This document shows positions 55,673 to 64,000 of a stretch of DNA of 64,000 nucleotides, piece after piece. Made by a program: the position numbers and the translations under genes. A model generated the notes under the pieces. That model did no database searches. It had not been told where the DNA came from and worked only from the letters and a program-made list of their open reading frames with translations. Origin of the DNA: Phaeobacter sp. J2-8 (GTDB taxonomy: Bacteria > Pseudomonadota > Alphaproteobacteria > Rhodobacterales > Rhodobacteraceae); assembly GCF_022867865.1 (NCBI RefSeq), contig NZ_JALIEC010000005.1, positions 291,074 through 355,073 on the forward strand, read 5' to 3'. Numbering within the stretch: position 1 is the first letter of the stretch; every line of letters begins with the position of its first letter.

Positions 55673-57268
55673 TCAAAGGGCCGCATTTTGCAACACAAGT
55701 GGCAATTGGTCTGGCAGATCCTCGGCGATCAATCCCGGCCCAAATGCGCGGGCGCATTCCACATGCAGCCAAGCGGCGGTTTCAGCCGCCTGTAGTGGCG
55801 CCAAACCCCGGGCCAGCAGACCGCAGACAAACCCGGCCAACACGTCGCCCGATCCCGCCGTTGCCAGCCATGGCGCTGCGCGATCGTAAGCGGCCGCATG
55901 GATCAAACACGCGCCGCTGGGGTCGGCAATCACCGTATCCGGCCCCTTGAACAGCACAACACAGCCCGCACGCGCCGCGGCCTCGCGCACCGCATCGACC
56001 TTGGAATATGCCGGGCCGCGCATCGGCGCCTGGCTGAGCCTCTCTGCAATGTCCGGGAAAAGGCGGGCAAATTCGCCGCCATGGGGTGTCAGAACGCAAC
56101 CCGGATGCAACATGTCGAACACCCTGTCCGGCGCATCCGCAAAAGCCGACAGGGCATCCGCATCCAGCGCAACGCCGGGTCTATGCGGCGCTTGCAACGC
56201 CACCGGCACCAAGTCGCGGGATCGTTCAAGCCCGAGCCCCGGCCCAAGGCACAGCGCCGAGATCCGCGAATTCCCCAGCGCATCAGCCAGGGCCGCGGCG
56301 TCGTCCACGCGTCGCATCATCAGCGCCGTGATCTGGCTGGCGACCTCGATCTGTGCCGCCCCCGGCACACCCAATGTCACCAATCCGGCCCCGATCCGAA
56401 GCGCGCCCCGCGCCGCCAACCGTGCCGCGCCGGTCCTGCCAAATCCACCGCTGAGGACCAATGCATGGCCATGTGCGAATTTATGCCCCCTCCGCTTGCA
56501 GAGATCCGCCCCCACCGGCGCTTTCACAAGGCGCGCGACCTCACCTGAACCAAGCGGCGAAGCCCCAAGACCGATGTCCTTGACCACAACCTTGCCGCAA
56601 ATATCCGGCCCATCCGCCAGCACATGACCCGGCTTCATGCTATGGAAGGTGACCGTGATCTGGCTTTCGACATGGGATGGGCCCGGCTGTGGGTCGCCAC
56701 TTGCCCCGCGCAGCTGTCCTATGGTGCGCCCGCTGTCGCTACAGAGCCCGCTGGGTATATCCACGGAGGTGAGTCGGCAATTCGCGCGGGATTGTGACCG
56801 GGCCTGCGCGGTGTCATTGTTGAGATTCGAAAACAGCTCCGACAGATCCGCAATCGGGCGTTTCAACCCGGTCCCGAAAATGGCGTCAACAATCAGGTCC
56901 GGCGCGTCAGAGGTCACATCGCCCACACCGGCCAACGCAAGAACCGGCCCCACCTGTTGCCAGCGATCAAGATTTGTCTTCGCATCCGGCGACAGCTTCA
57001 ACGGGTCGCCATAGAGGAAAACCTCGACCGCCCAACCGCGCGCCTGCAACAGCCGCGCAATGACAAAACCGTCACCGCCATTGTTGCCCGGCCCACAGAG
57101 CACAACCGCCCTATGCGCCCCCTTCGCCAGTTCCGGCCATTGCCCGATCACCGCCGCAACCACACCCGCGCCGGCCCGCTCCATCAACTCCAGCCCGGTG
57201 ACCTCTTTGCTGGCAATGGCCGCCTGTTCCAGCGCCCGCATCTGTGCCGCAGTCAGCAATTCGGTCAT
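55673..57268 (-). CDS. nnr: Bifunctional NAD(P)H-hydrate epimerase / ADP-dependent dehydratase
   Basis: This 531-residue two-domain repair enzyme has an N-terminal YjeF_N epimerase (residues 1-220; LMERAGAGVVAAVIGQWP, VLCGPGNNGGDGFVIARLL, IVDAIFGTGLKRP, VDIPSGL) and a C-terminal ribokinase-like dehydratase (SGGFGRTGAARLAARGALRIGAGLVTL, LTPHGGEFARLFPD, VLFKGPDTVIADP, LATAGSGDVLAGFVCGLLARGL). It restores hydrated NADH and NADPH. It is divergent from glnB, with 170 nt between starts. Full length and typical. Confidence 0.94.
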   Translation of the reverse strand: MTELLTAAQMRALEQAAIASKEVTGLELMERAGAGVVAAVIGQWPELAKGAHRAVVLCGPGNNGGDGFVIARLLQARGWAVEVFLYGDPLKLSPDAKTNLDRWQQVGPVLALAGVGDVTSDAPDLIVDAIFGTGLKRPIADLSELFSNLNNDTAQARSQSRANCRLTSVDIPSGLCSDSGRTIGQLRGASGDPQPGPSHVESQITVTFHSMKPGHVLADGPDICGKVVVKDIGLGASPLGSGEVARLVKAPVGADLCKRRGHKFAHGHALVLSGGFGRTGAARLAARGALRIGAGLVTLGVPGAAQIEVASQITALMMRRVDDAAALADALGNSRISALCLGPGLGLERSRDLVPVALQAPHRPGVALDADALSAFADAPDRVFDMLHPGCVLTPHGGEFARLFPDIAERLSQAPMRGPAYSKVDAVREAAARAGCVVLFKGPDTVIADPSGACLIHAAAYDRAAPWLATAGSGDVLAGFVCGLLARGLAPLQAAETAAWLHVECARAFGPGLIAEDLPDQLPLVLQNAAL

Positions 57269-57352
57269 ATCCGCGCCCTCAATTCATTTTCGCTTGTATT
57301 TTGGGCAAAACGCCTATCTTTTAAGCTCAAAGATTTTGCCCCTGCTCAAATC

Positions 57353-57777
<425 letters not shown>

Positions 57778-57791
57778 TCACACGACACGCG

Positions 57792-57810
57792 CCCCGGACA
57801 TGGTCCGGGG
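57792..57810 (+). terminator. Hairpin between glnB and glnA
   Basis: CCCCGGAC and GTCCGGGG pair perfectly around ATG, 14 nt past the glnB stop, followed by TCTCTTG rather than a T run. It is probably a partial terminator or stabilising hairpin that sets the glnB to glnA ratio. Confidence 0.55.
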
Positions 57811-57894
57811 TCTCTTGACGTTGTCGGGCGGGTTCCGGTCACAACCGGGCCCAAACACCAAGAAAATGTTCTTATCAAACAAGGGAATGACGAA

Positions 57895-59301
57895 ATGAGC
57901 GCAAAGGACCTGGTCAAACTGATCAAAGATGAGGAAGTGGCTTACGTCGATATCCGCTTCACCGACCCGCGCGGCAAACTGCAACACGTGACCGTCATCG
58001 AAAGCGAAGTTGACGAGGATTTCCTCGAAGACGGCTTCATGTTCGACGGCTCGTCCATTGCAGGTTGGAAATCCATCGAAGCATCGGACATGAAATTGAT
58101 GCCCGACTGCGACAGCGCCTATATCGACCCCTTCTATGCTGAAAAAACCATCTGCGTGCATTGCTCGGTTGTCGAGCCGGACACTGGCGAACCTTATGCC
58201 CGTGACCCACGCGGCACAGCCGAAAAAGCCGAAGCTTACCTGAAAGCATCGGGCATCGGTGACACGTCTTTCTGGGGTCCGGAAGCGGAATTCTTCCTGT
58301 TTGACGATGTGCGTTTCTCGAACTCGATCAACAAGGTATCCTACGAAGTTGATGCAATCGACGCTTCGTGGAACACCGACACCGAATACGAAATGGGCAA
58401 CACCGGCCACCGTCCGGGCGTCAAGGGCGGCTATTTCCCTGTGAACCCGATCGACGACGGCCAGGACATCCGTTCGGAAATGCTCTCGACCATGAAGCGC
58501 CTCGGCATGAAGGTCGACAAGCACCACCACGAAGTGGCATCCTGCCAGCACGAGCTGGGCCTTGTGTTCGGCACGCTGACCACCCAGGCGGATGAGCTGC
58601 AGAAGTACAAATATGTCGTGCACAACGTCGCACAGGCCTATGGCAAGACCGCGACCTTCATGCCCAAGCCGATCTATGGCGACAACGGCACCGGCATGCA
58701 CTGCAACATGTCGATCTGGAAAGACGGCAAGCCGCTGTTTGCTGGCGACAAATACGCCGATCTGTCCGACGAAGCGCTGTGGTTCATCGGTGGTATCCTG
58801 AAGCACGCCAAAACGCTGAACGCGTTCACCAACCCGTCGACCAACAGCTACAAGCGTCTGATCCCAGGCTTTGAAGCCCCGGTTCTGCGCGCCTATTCGG
58901 CCTCCAACCGGTCGGGTTGTGTTCGTATTCCTTGGACCAACTCGCCCAAAGCCAAGCGCGTCGAAGCACGTTTCCCCGATCCTTCGGCGAACCCCTACCT
59001 GTGCTTTGCGGCCCTGCTGATGGCTGGCCTTGACGGCATCACCAACAAGATCAACCCGGGCGAGGCGATGGACAAGAACCTCTATGACCTGCCGCCGGAA
59101 GAGCTTGAAGGTATCCCAACCGTCTGTGGCAGCCTGCGCGAAGCGATTGACTGCCTGGCCTCTGATCATGACTTCCTTCTGGCCGGTGACGTGTTCACCA
59201 AAGACCAGATCGACGGCTACATCGAGCTGAAGATGGAAGAAATCGAACTGTACGAACACACACCCCACCCGGTTGAGTTCGGCATGTACTACAGCTGCTA
59301 A
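57895..59301 (+). CDS. glnA: Glutamine synthetase, type I
   Basis: This 468-residue enzyme makes glutamine from glutamate, ammonia and ATP. Motifs include [31 protein letters not shown] (metal glutamates), the [21 protein letters not shown] segment, [18 protein letters not shown] and [28 protein letters not shown]. The adenylylation tyrosine lies in [11 protein letters not shown] near residue 395. Length and motifs are those of GSI-beta, which is regulated by adenylylation. It is the natural sink for ammonia released by the window's nitrile and biuret pathways. Confidence 0.97.
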   Translation: MSAKDLVKLIKDEEVAYVDIRFTDPRGKLQHVTVIESEVDEDFLEDGFMFDGSSIAGWKSIEASDMKLMPDCDSAYIDPFYAEKTICVHCSVVEPDTGEPYARDPRGTAEKAEAYLKASGIGDTSFWGPEAEFFLFDDVRFSNSINKVSYEVDAIDASWNTDTEYEMGNTGHRPGVKGGYFPVNPIDDGQDIRSEMLSTMKRLGMKVDKHHHEVASCQHELGLVFGTLTTQADELQKYKYVVHNVAQAYGKTATFMPKPIYGDNGTGMHCNMSIWKDGKPLFAGDKYADLSDEALWFIGGILKHAKTLNAFTNPSTNSYKRLIPGFEAPVLRAYSASNRSGCVRIPWTNSPKAKRVEARFPDPSANPYLCFAALLMAGLDGITNKINPGEAMDKNLYDLPPEELEGIPTVCGSLREAIDCLASDHDFLLAGDVFTKDQIDGYIELKMEEIELYEHTPHPVEFGMYYSC

Positions 59302-59333
59302 ACTGTTCCCGGTTTCAGCACTGACCACAAAAG

Positions 59334-59361
59334 ATGGGCGTCCTTCGGGGCGCCCATTTTG
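59334..59361 (+). terminator. Rho-independent terminator of glnBA
   Basis: ATGGGCG and CGCCCAT pair around a GC-rich 10-nt loop, 32 nt past the glnA stop, and are followed by TTTTGCTTTT. A clear end to the glnBA transcript. Confidence 0.8.
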
Positions 59362-59374
59362 CTTTTGTCCAACC

Positions 59375-59408
59375 CCACTTTTATCGAACCGCCACTTTTA
59401 TCGAACCG
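59375..59408. repeat. Two tandem copies of a 17-bp unit
   Basis: CCACTTTTATCGAACCG occurs twice in direct tandem (59375-59391 and 59392-59408), just after the glnA terminator. The copies are identical, which suggests a recent slippage duplication. Confidence 0.75.
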
Positions 59409-59504
59409 CCACGCAAAAGCCGGATTGCCGCCTCAAAACCGAACCTGTGCGCCACGCAAAAAGATGTACCGATTTTTTTCATACGTTTTCCAAGGACAGG
59501 TTCC

Positions 59505-59831
59505 ATGACCGGAAAATCCAGCTTTGAAGACAGATTGTCCCGCATCGCCGCGCGCACCGAGGCAGAGCTTCAGTCCAAACAGCGGCCCGGGGCCCGCGCC
59601 CCCCGCCCAACCAAAAGCATCCGCAACGGCAGAGCGCGCGCCATCCTGCTGCCGGCGGCATCGGTGGTCATCGGATTGGGGCTGATGGCGGTCCTGTTGA
59701 CCAAGACCAACGATACGCTCACCGAAATGGGCTTTGACGACAGCGAACGCTGCCAGTTCGCCCGCGGCACCATGCTCAGCGACAAATACCGCGAGTTGAT
59801 GGGCCTGAAGGTCGAACCGGGCTGTGAGTAA
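59505..59831 (+). CDS. Small membrane protein of unknown function
   Basis: This 108-residue protein has a polar, basic N-terminus (MTGKSSFEDRLSRIAARTEAELQ, then QRPGARAPRPTK) and one transmembrane helix (ILLPAASVVIGLGLMAVLL, about residues 47-65). A C-terminal periplasmic part holds two cysteines. The ATG at 59505 has AAGGACAGG upstream; longer in-frame starts run back over the tandem repeat and terminator. I recognise no family. It lies between glnA and a lytic transglycosylase gene. Confidence 0.72.
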   Translation: MTGKSSFEDRLSRIAARTEAELQSKQRPGARAPRPTKSIRNGRARAILLPAASVVIGLGLMAVLLTKTNDTLTEMGFDDSERCQFARGTMLSDKYRELMGLKVEPGCE

Positions 59832-59909
59832 GATCATTTTTTCGGTGAATTCGTTAAAATGTCGAGATAGGGTGATCTGACAAGAGTTTGGATCAACAGG
59901 ATATCCGCC

Positions 59910-60713
59910 ATGCGCCGTTTCATCGTTTCGCTTTCTTTTGCCCTTTGTCTGTCCGCGCCCGCCGTTCACGCAGCCCAATGCGGCAACAATTCCTCTGGAT
60001 TTGAACGCTGGAAAGGCGAATTCGCCCAAGAGGCCCAGCGCGCAGGCGTGGGCCAACGCGGGCTTCAGGCGCTGGCGTCGGCGCAATATTCCACCGGCAC
60101 CATTCGCGCCGACCGCAACCAAAAGGGCGTGAAATACAAACTGGATGACTTCATTCGCATCCGGCTTGGCTCGCTCAACAGTTTTGCCAGCCAGGCCAAG
60201 AAGCACAAGGCACGCAATGCCGGTTTCTATGCGTCGCTGGAACAACGCTATGGCGTGCCGTCGGGGATTTTGCTGGCCATTCATGGCATGGAAACCGGAT
60301 TTGGCCGCAATATGGGCAGCACGCCGGTGGTGTCGTCGATCACAACCGTCGCCTATGATTGCCGCCGCTCGGGTTTCTTCACCCCACATGCGCTGGCGGC
60401 GCTGCAAATGGTCGATCGCGGCATGCTGTCACCGACGCAAAAGGGCGCCTTCCACGGCGAGCTGGGCCACACCCAGTTTCTGCCGGGCAATGCGTTGAAA
60501 TATGGTGCGGATGGCAACGGCGACGGCCGGGTCAATTTCTATGACGTTGCCGATGCCATGGCATCCACCGCCAATTTTCTGCGCGCCAAGGGCTGGAAGC
60601 CCGGTCGTGGCTATCAACAGGGCGAAGCAAATTTCCGCGTGCTGAACGAATGGAACGCCGCAACGGTCTATCAACAGGCCATTGCGCTGAGCGCGATCAA
60701 GATCGACAGCTGA
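59910..60713 (+). CDS. Lytic murein transglycosylase (MltB-like, SLT_2)
   Basis: This 267-residue exported enzyme cleaves peptidoglycan glycan strands. A signal peptide (MRRFIVSLSFALCLSAPAVHA) is followed by the SLT_2 domain: ERWKGEFAQEAQRAGVGQRGLQAL, then GVPSGILLAIHGMETGFGRNMG with the catalytic glutamate, and GELGHTQFLPGNALKYGADGNGDGRVNFYDVADAMASTANFLRAKGW. There is no lipobox, unlike E. coli MltB, and no C-terminal peptidoglycan-binding domain. It is a single gene ending at a strong bidirectional terminator. Confidence 0.92.
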   Translation: MRRFIVSLSFALCLSAPAVHAAQCGNNSSGFERWKGEFAQEAQRAGVGQRGLQALASAQYSTGTIRADRNQKGVKYKLDDFIRIRLGSLNSFASQAKKHKARNAGFYASLEQRYGVPSGILLAIHGMETGFGRNMGSTPVVSSITTVAYDCRRSGFFTPHALAALQMVDRGMLSPTQKGAFHGELGHTQFLPGNALKYGADGNGDGRVNFYDVADAMASTANFLRAKGWKPGRGYQQGEANFRVLNEWNAATVYQQAIALSAIKIDS

Positions 60714-60731
60714 TCCCGCGACTTTCGCAAT

Positions 60732-60768
60732 AAAAAAGGCCCGGCGCATCTGCGATCCGGGCCTTTTT
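60732..60768. terminator. Bidirectional terminator
   Basis: AAAAAGGCCCGG pairs with CCGGGCCTTTTT around a 12-nt loop, with A and T runs on either side. It serves both the rightward transglycosylase gene and the leftward FabF-like gene. Confidence 0.88.
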
Positions 60769-60783
60769 CAATCCTTTGATCTG

Positions 60784-61992
60784 TCAGAACTTGCGCAACG
60801 CCAGAACCGAATTCAGGCCGCCAAAGGCAAATGCATTGGACAGGGCCACATCAACCTTGGCTTCGCGTGCGACATTGGGCACCACATCCAGCGCGCATTC
60901 CGGATCTGGTTCCTCATATCCGATGGTGGGCGCGATGATCCCGTCGCGCAGCGCCATGATACAGGCCAGAAGCTCAACCGCGCCGGTGCCGCCAATCAAA
61001 TGGCCATGCATCGACTTGGTCGAAGAGATCATCAGCTTGTCGGAATGGGCGCCAAACACATCGGCCACAGCCGCGCTTTCGGTTTTGTCATTGGCCGCGG
61101 TGCCGGTGCCATGGGCATTGATATAACCGACCTCTGTCGGTTCGATCTTGGCATCTTGCATCGCGCCGCGAATGGCGCGCGCCGCGCCACTTTTCGACGG
61201 CATCACGATGTCAGAGGCGTCAGACGACATGGCGAATCCCACCACCTCAGCCAGGATTTCAGCGCCGCGTTTCTTGGCATGGTCATAGTCTTCGAACACA
61301 TAGATCGCCGCGCCCTCGCCCTGAACCATGCCGTTGCGGTTGGCGCTGAATGGGCGGCAGGCGTCTTTTGACATGACGCGCAGACCTTCCCAGGCTTTGA
61401 CGCCGCCGAAACACAGCATCGATTCAGATCCGCCCGTGATCATCACCGGTGCCATGCCGCCATGCACCATTTGAAACGCCTGGCTCATCGCATGATTGGA
61501 CGAGGCACAGGCGGTCGACACGGTAAACGACGGCCCCTTCAGGTTGAATTCGATCGACACATGCGACGCCGCCGCATTGTTCATCAACTTTGGCACCACA
61601 AAGGGATGCACACGGTTTTTGCCGTCCTCATAGACAGAGCGATAATTGGCATCCAGCGTGGTCATACCGCCGCCGGAATTGCCCAGCACCACGCCGGAAC
61701 GTGCCGCCAATTCACCGGAAAATGTCAGCCCGGATTGCGCCAGCGCCTCGCGCGCGGCAATCAGGGTGAATTGGGTGAACCGATCATAAAGCGCCAATTG
61801 CTGGCGGTTGAACCGGCTTTCTGGATCGAACCCGCGCACCTGGCCGCCGATCCGGATCGACAGCCGGTCGACATCGGGAATGTCCAGCGGCCCAATCCCG
61901 CAGCGCCCTTCGCGCATTGCCTCTAACGTATCCGCAACATTGTGACCCAGCGCGTTGATCGTCCCCGCGCCGGTAATGACCACCCGTTTCAT
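60784..61992 (-). CDS. Beta-ketoacyl-ACP synthase (KAS II / FabF-like)
   Basis: This 402-residue condensing enzyme has its Cys nucleophile at C162 (VSTACASSNHAMSQA), with histidines in NAHGTGTAANDKTE and STKSMHGHLIGGTGAVE. It is KAS II-like and extends acyl chains on ACP. It lies directly after a dedicated acyl carrier protein and lpxD on the same strand, not beside the main fatty-acid genes. A role in making a special acyl chain, perhaps for lipid A or another envelope lipid, is inferred from this. The primary FabF of the cell is probably elsewhere. Confidence 0.91.
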   Translation of the reverse strand: MKRVVITGAGTINALGHNVADTLEAMREGRCGIGPLDIPDVDRLSIRIGGQVRGFDPESRFNRQQLALYDRFTQFTLIAAREALAQSGLTFSGELAARSGVVLGNSGGGMTTLDANYRSVYEDGKNRVHPFVVPKLMNNAAASHVSIEFNLKGPSFTVSTACASSNHAMSQAFQMVHGGMAPVMITGGSESMLCFGGVKAWEGLRVMSKDACRPFSANRNGMVQGEGAAIYVFEDYDHAKKRGAEILAEVVGFAMSSDASDIVMPSKSGAARAIRGAMQDAKIEPTEVGYINAHGTGTAANDKTESAAVADVFGAHSDKLMISSTKSMHGHLIGGTGAVELLACIMALRDGIIAPTIGYEEPDPECALDVVPNVAREAKVDVALSNAFAFGGLNSVLALRKF

Positions 61993-62033
61993 GGCAATTT
62001 GTCCCGTTTTCGCAAGCGACGCCCGATGGGGCC

Positions 62034-62294
62034 CTAGGCTTGCTTTTCTTTGATCAATGCCTCGATGCCCGTCACAATTGACTGCACCGAAGAAATATCG
62101 AAATCGCTTTCCGATGGTTCGTTGGCATTGAAGGGGATCGAAATATCAAACGCCTCTTCGATGGCGAAAATGCTTTCGACCAAACCCAGGCTGTCGATCC
62201 CCAGATCGTCCAGCGTGGCATCCATCTTGATGTCTTCTACGTCCAGCACAGCCTGTTCGGCGATGATGTCCACGACTTTACTTTTCACATCCAT
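62034..62294 (-). CDS. Acyl carrier protein (phosphopantetheine-binding)
   Basis: This 86-residue ACP carries its phosphopantetheine on the Ser of DDLGIDSLGLVESIFAIEEAFDISIPF. The C-terminal helix (VQSIVTGIEALIKEKQA) is normal. It differs from housekeeping AcpP in an NANEPSESDFDISSV insertion-like loop. I start at MDVKSKV (62294), where GAGGG has good spacing; ATG 62300 lies too close to it. It lies between lpxD and a FabF-like gene, which suggests a specialised acyl donor for an envelope lipid. Confidence 0.9.
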   Translation of the reverse strand: MDVKSKVVDIIAEQAVLDVEDIKMDATLDDLGIDSLGLVESIFAIEEAFDISIPFNANEPSESDFDISSVQSIVTGIEALIKEKQA

Positions 62295-62325
62295 CGTCAT
62301 GCCCTCTGATCCACCTACGGGTGAT

Positions 62326-63417
62326 TTAGTCGCTCTGCCCCAACTTGGAAACTGCTTTTTTAAGCGCGGCAACATCGCGCATCAGACGTGGCAAGCGGCG
62401 CAGGGATTTGTAGCTTTCCATCTGGCTGTCCATCTTGGTGGCCGGATAGCCCAGCACAACCCGCCCGCTTGGGACATTGGACAGGATCTTTGACCCGCCG
62501 CCGGCAATTACCTGGTCCCCGATAAAGATATTGTCGCTGATCCCGACCTGACCGCCAAAGACACAATTGTTGCCGATGCGAACCGATCCCGCGATGCCGA
62601 CCTGACCGCACAGCAGGCAATCCCGGCCCACCTGAACGTTATGGCCGACATGCACAAGATTGTCGATTTTGGTGCCGTCGCCGATCACCGTATCGCGGAT
62701 CGTGCCCCGGTCGATACAGGAATTCGCGCCCATTTCCACGTTGTCGCCAATGGTCACCCCGCCCAGAGAATGAATGCGCGCCCAGCCCTGGGCCGCGCCC
62801 TCGCCCTGATCGCCCAGCGTATCGCGGGCACGTTCGACGGCGCTCTCTTCTGCGGTGACAAAGGAAAACCCGTCGGACCCGACCCGCGCCCCCGGTTGGC
62901 AGATAAAATTCCGGCCGATTTGCACGCCATGGCACAGCACAACCTGTTCCCGCAGCAAGGCCCCCGCGCCCAGCACCACATCGGCACCAATGAAACATTG
63001 CGGCCCGATCACCGATCCTGCGCTGATCTGCGCCCGTGGGCCAATCACCGTCCCCGGGCCAATCTGGACATCAGCGCCAATCAGGGCCGTTGGATCAACC
63101 ACCGCAGAGGCATGCACGCCCTCGCCATAGTGCGGGCCCTGATCCATCATCGCCGACAGGCCGGACATCACAAACCGTGGCCGTGGCGCAAGGATCGCAG
63201 CCTCCAGCCCCAGGGCCTGCCAATCAGCGCCGCCCCACAACATCGCGGCACGCGCCGCCCCTTTGGAAAGGGCCTCGGCATATTCCGGCTTCATCGCCAG
63301 CGCCAGATGATCCGGCCCGGCGTCGGCCGGTTCACTTACCGCTTTGATCACAATATCGACGGCACCCACAGCTTCACAGCCGAGCGCCGTCGCGATGTCC
63401 TGAACGCTATGGTTCAT
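62326..63417 (-). CDS. lpxD: UDP-3-O-acylglucosamine N-acyltransferase
   Basis: This enzyme transfers a hydroxyacyl chain from ACP to UDP-3-O-acyl-glucosamine in lipid A synthesis. The product is 363 residues. An N-terminal uridine-binding domain is followed by a left-handed beta helix of hexapeptide repeats (IGADVQIGPGTVIGPRAQISAGSVIGPQCFIGADVVLG...). The catalytic His lies in KIDNLVHVGHNVQVG near residue 254. The C-terminal helix (ESYKSLRRLPRLMRDVAALKKAVSKL) is normal. It leads the lpxD-ACP-FabF set, 32 nt downstream of the transpeptidase gene. Confidence 0.95.
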   Translation of the reverse strand: MNHSVQDIATALGCEAVGAVDIVIKAVSEPADAGPDHLALAMKPEYAEALSKGAARAAMLWGGADWQALGLEAAILAPRPRFVMSGLSAMMDQGPHYGEGVHASAVVDPTALIGADVQIGPGTVIGPRAQISAGSVIGPQCFIGADVVLGAGALLREQVVLCHGVQIGRNFICQPGARVGSDGFSFVTAEESAVERARDTLGDQGEGAAQGWARIHSLGGVTIGDNVEMGANSCIDRGTIRDTVIGDGTKIDNLVHVGHNVQVGRDCLLCGQVGIAGSVRIGNNCVFGGQVGISDNIFIGDQVIAGGGSKILSNVPSGRVVLGYPATKMDSQMESYKSLRRLPRLMRDVAALKKAVSKLGQSD

Positions 63418-63448
63418 CTTGCGCCTCGCATATCATTGCGGGCTGGGT

Positions 63449-64000
63449 TTATCCCTGAACCGAGGTCAGCGCCACCCCTGCGTTGCGCAGCGCCTGATAG
63501 ACCTGTGCGTCGCGGCCATAGATGTCGGCAACGTAATGCACGCGTCCCTTGGCATCGGTAAAGGCGGTGCGATAGATCAGATGCACCTGAATGGGCTGCT
63601 CAAGATTGACGCGCTGGTTCTTGCCCGATTGCAACCGGGTTTGAAAGAAACTGACCGGATCATCGGTCTGAACCGCCAGAAGCGCATAGGCAAATTCAAA
63701 CGGTTCCGCCAACCGGATACAGCCATGCGAATAGGCCCGCACTTCATGGGCGAACAGGCTTTTGGCCGGGGTGTCGTGCAGATAGATATTGTTGGAATTG
63801 GGGAACATGAATTTCACCAAGCCCAAGGCGTTGCTGTTCGACGGCGGCTGGCGCAGGTAGAAGGGGAAGGTCCGCCCGGAATAGGCGGCGAAATTCACCG
63901 CCGACCGTGGCACAACCCGACCGCGGCTGTCGATCACCTGAAGGTGGCTGACAGCATTGCGATTGTTGCGCATCAACGGCAGGTATTCATTCGTCGTGAT
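63449..64000 (-). CDS. L,D-transpeptidase, YcbB-like (N-terminus beyond window)
   Basis: The C-terminal 183 residues of an L,D-transpeptidase that crosslinks peptidoglycan 3-3 or attaches proteins. The catalytic YkuD motif is visible as HEVRAYSHGCIRLAEPFEFAYALL, with the nucleophile Cys in SHGCIRL. ALGLVKFMFPNSNNIYLHDTPAKSLF precedes it, and a YcbB-type C-terminus (VHLIYRTAFTDAKGRVHYVADIYGRD) follows. The frame is open through the right edge, so the start, signal peptide and peptidoglycan-binding domain are out of view. Same strand and close spacing suggest an operon with lpxD. Confidence 0.92.
   Translation of the reverse strand: MTTNEYLPLMRNNRNAVSHLQVIDSRGRVVPRSAVNFAAYSGRTFPFYLRQPPSNSNALGLVKFMFPNSNNIYLHDTPAKSLFAHEVRAYSHGCIRLAEPFEFAYALLAVQTDDPVSFFQTRLQSGKNQRVNLEQPIQVHLIYRTAFTDAKGRVHYVADIYGRDAQVYQALRNAGVALTSVQG

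Overview
The window reads as an alphaproteobacterial chromosome segment, most likely from the Rhodobacterales (Roseobacter-type). The evidence is the high GC content, two tripartite tricarboxylate transporter (TTT) loci, a small Hint-domain protein, and a housekeeping block of the order expected there: SPOR protein, D,D-carboxypeptidase, tmk, holB, tatD and MBL hydrolase, then glnB-glnA, then FabF/ACP/LpxD/L,D-transpeptidase. I cannot name a genus.

Layout. (1) 1-11.9 kb: a catabolic island. A TctC-TctB-TctA importer and an Old Yellow Enzyme run leftwards. A divergent operon encodes a Gfo/Idh/MocA oxidoreductase, an SDR epimerase/dehydratase, a TIM-barrel isomerase, a TPP enzyme and an aldehyde dehydrogenase, followed by an IclR regulator. 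(2) 11.9-22.5 kb: a nitrogen-scavenging island. It holds allophanate hydrolase (AtzF) with a divergent LysR, a complete BMP-type ABC importer, formamidase, a biuret-hydrolase-like cysteine hydrolase, a second hydrolase of the same fold and a cupin. (3) 22.5-24.6 kb: a foreign-looking patch with a GIY-YIG nuclease and a fragment of another. (4) 24.6-32.0 kb: a second TTT importer with a class III CoA-transferase and a CitE-like lyase, plus two LysR genes. (5) 32.0-38.4 kb: a ugp-type glycerol-3-phosphate importer, an endonuclease/phosphatase-fold protein, a truncated glycerophosphodiesterase and a decayed IS110-type transposase. (6) 38.5-46.4 kb: a cobalt nitrile hydratase operon with amidase, AmiC/AmiR-type regulators, cobalt-transport subunits CbtA/CbtB and a DUF1636 protein. 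(7) 47-64 kb: housekeeping genes, beginning at tRNA-Ser(UGA) and including tRNA-Leu(UAG).

The accessory part is mainly a scavenging suite. Nitriles would be hydrated and deamidated. Biuret-like compounds would be imported and hydrolysed through allophanate to ammonia and CO2. Organic acids would enter by TTT systems and be cleaved as CoA thioesters, and glycerol-3-phosphate would enter by ugp. Ammonia released would feed the PII/glutamine synthetase pair at 57-59 kb.

Caution: at least seven single-base indels, mostly in short C or G runs, break six otherwise intact genes, including the essential holB. These are probably sequence errors rather than real gene loss. The IS110 relic and the truncated glycerophosphodiesterase and GIY-YIG genes look truly decayed.
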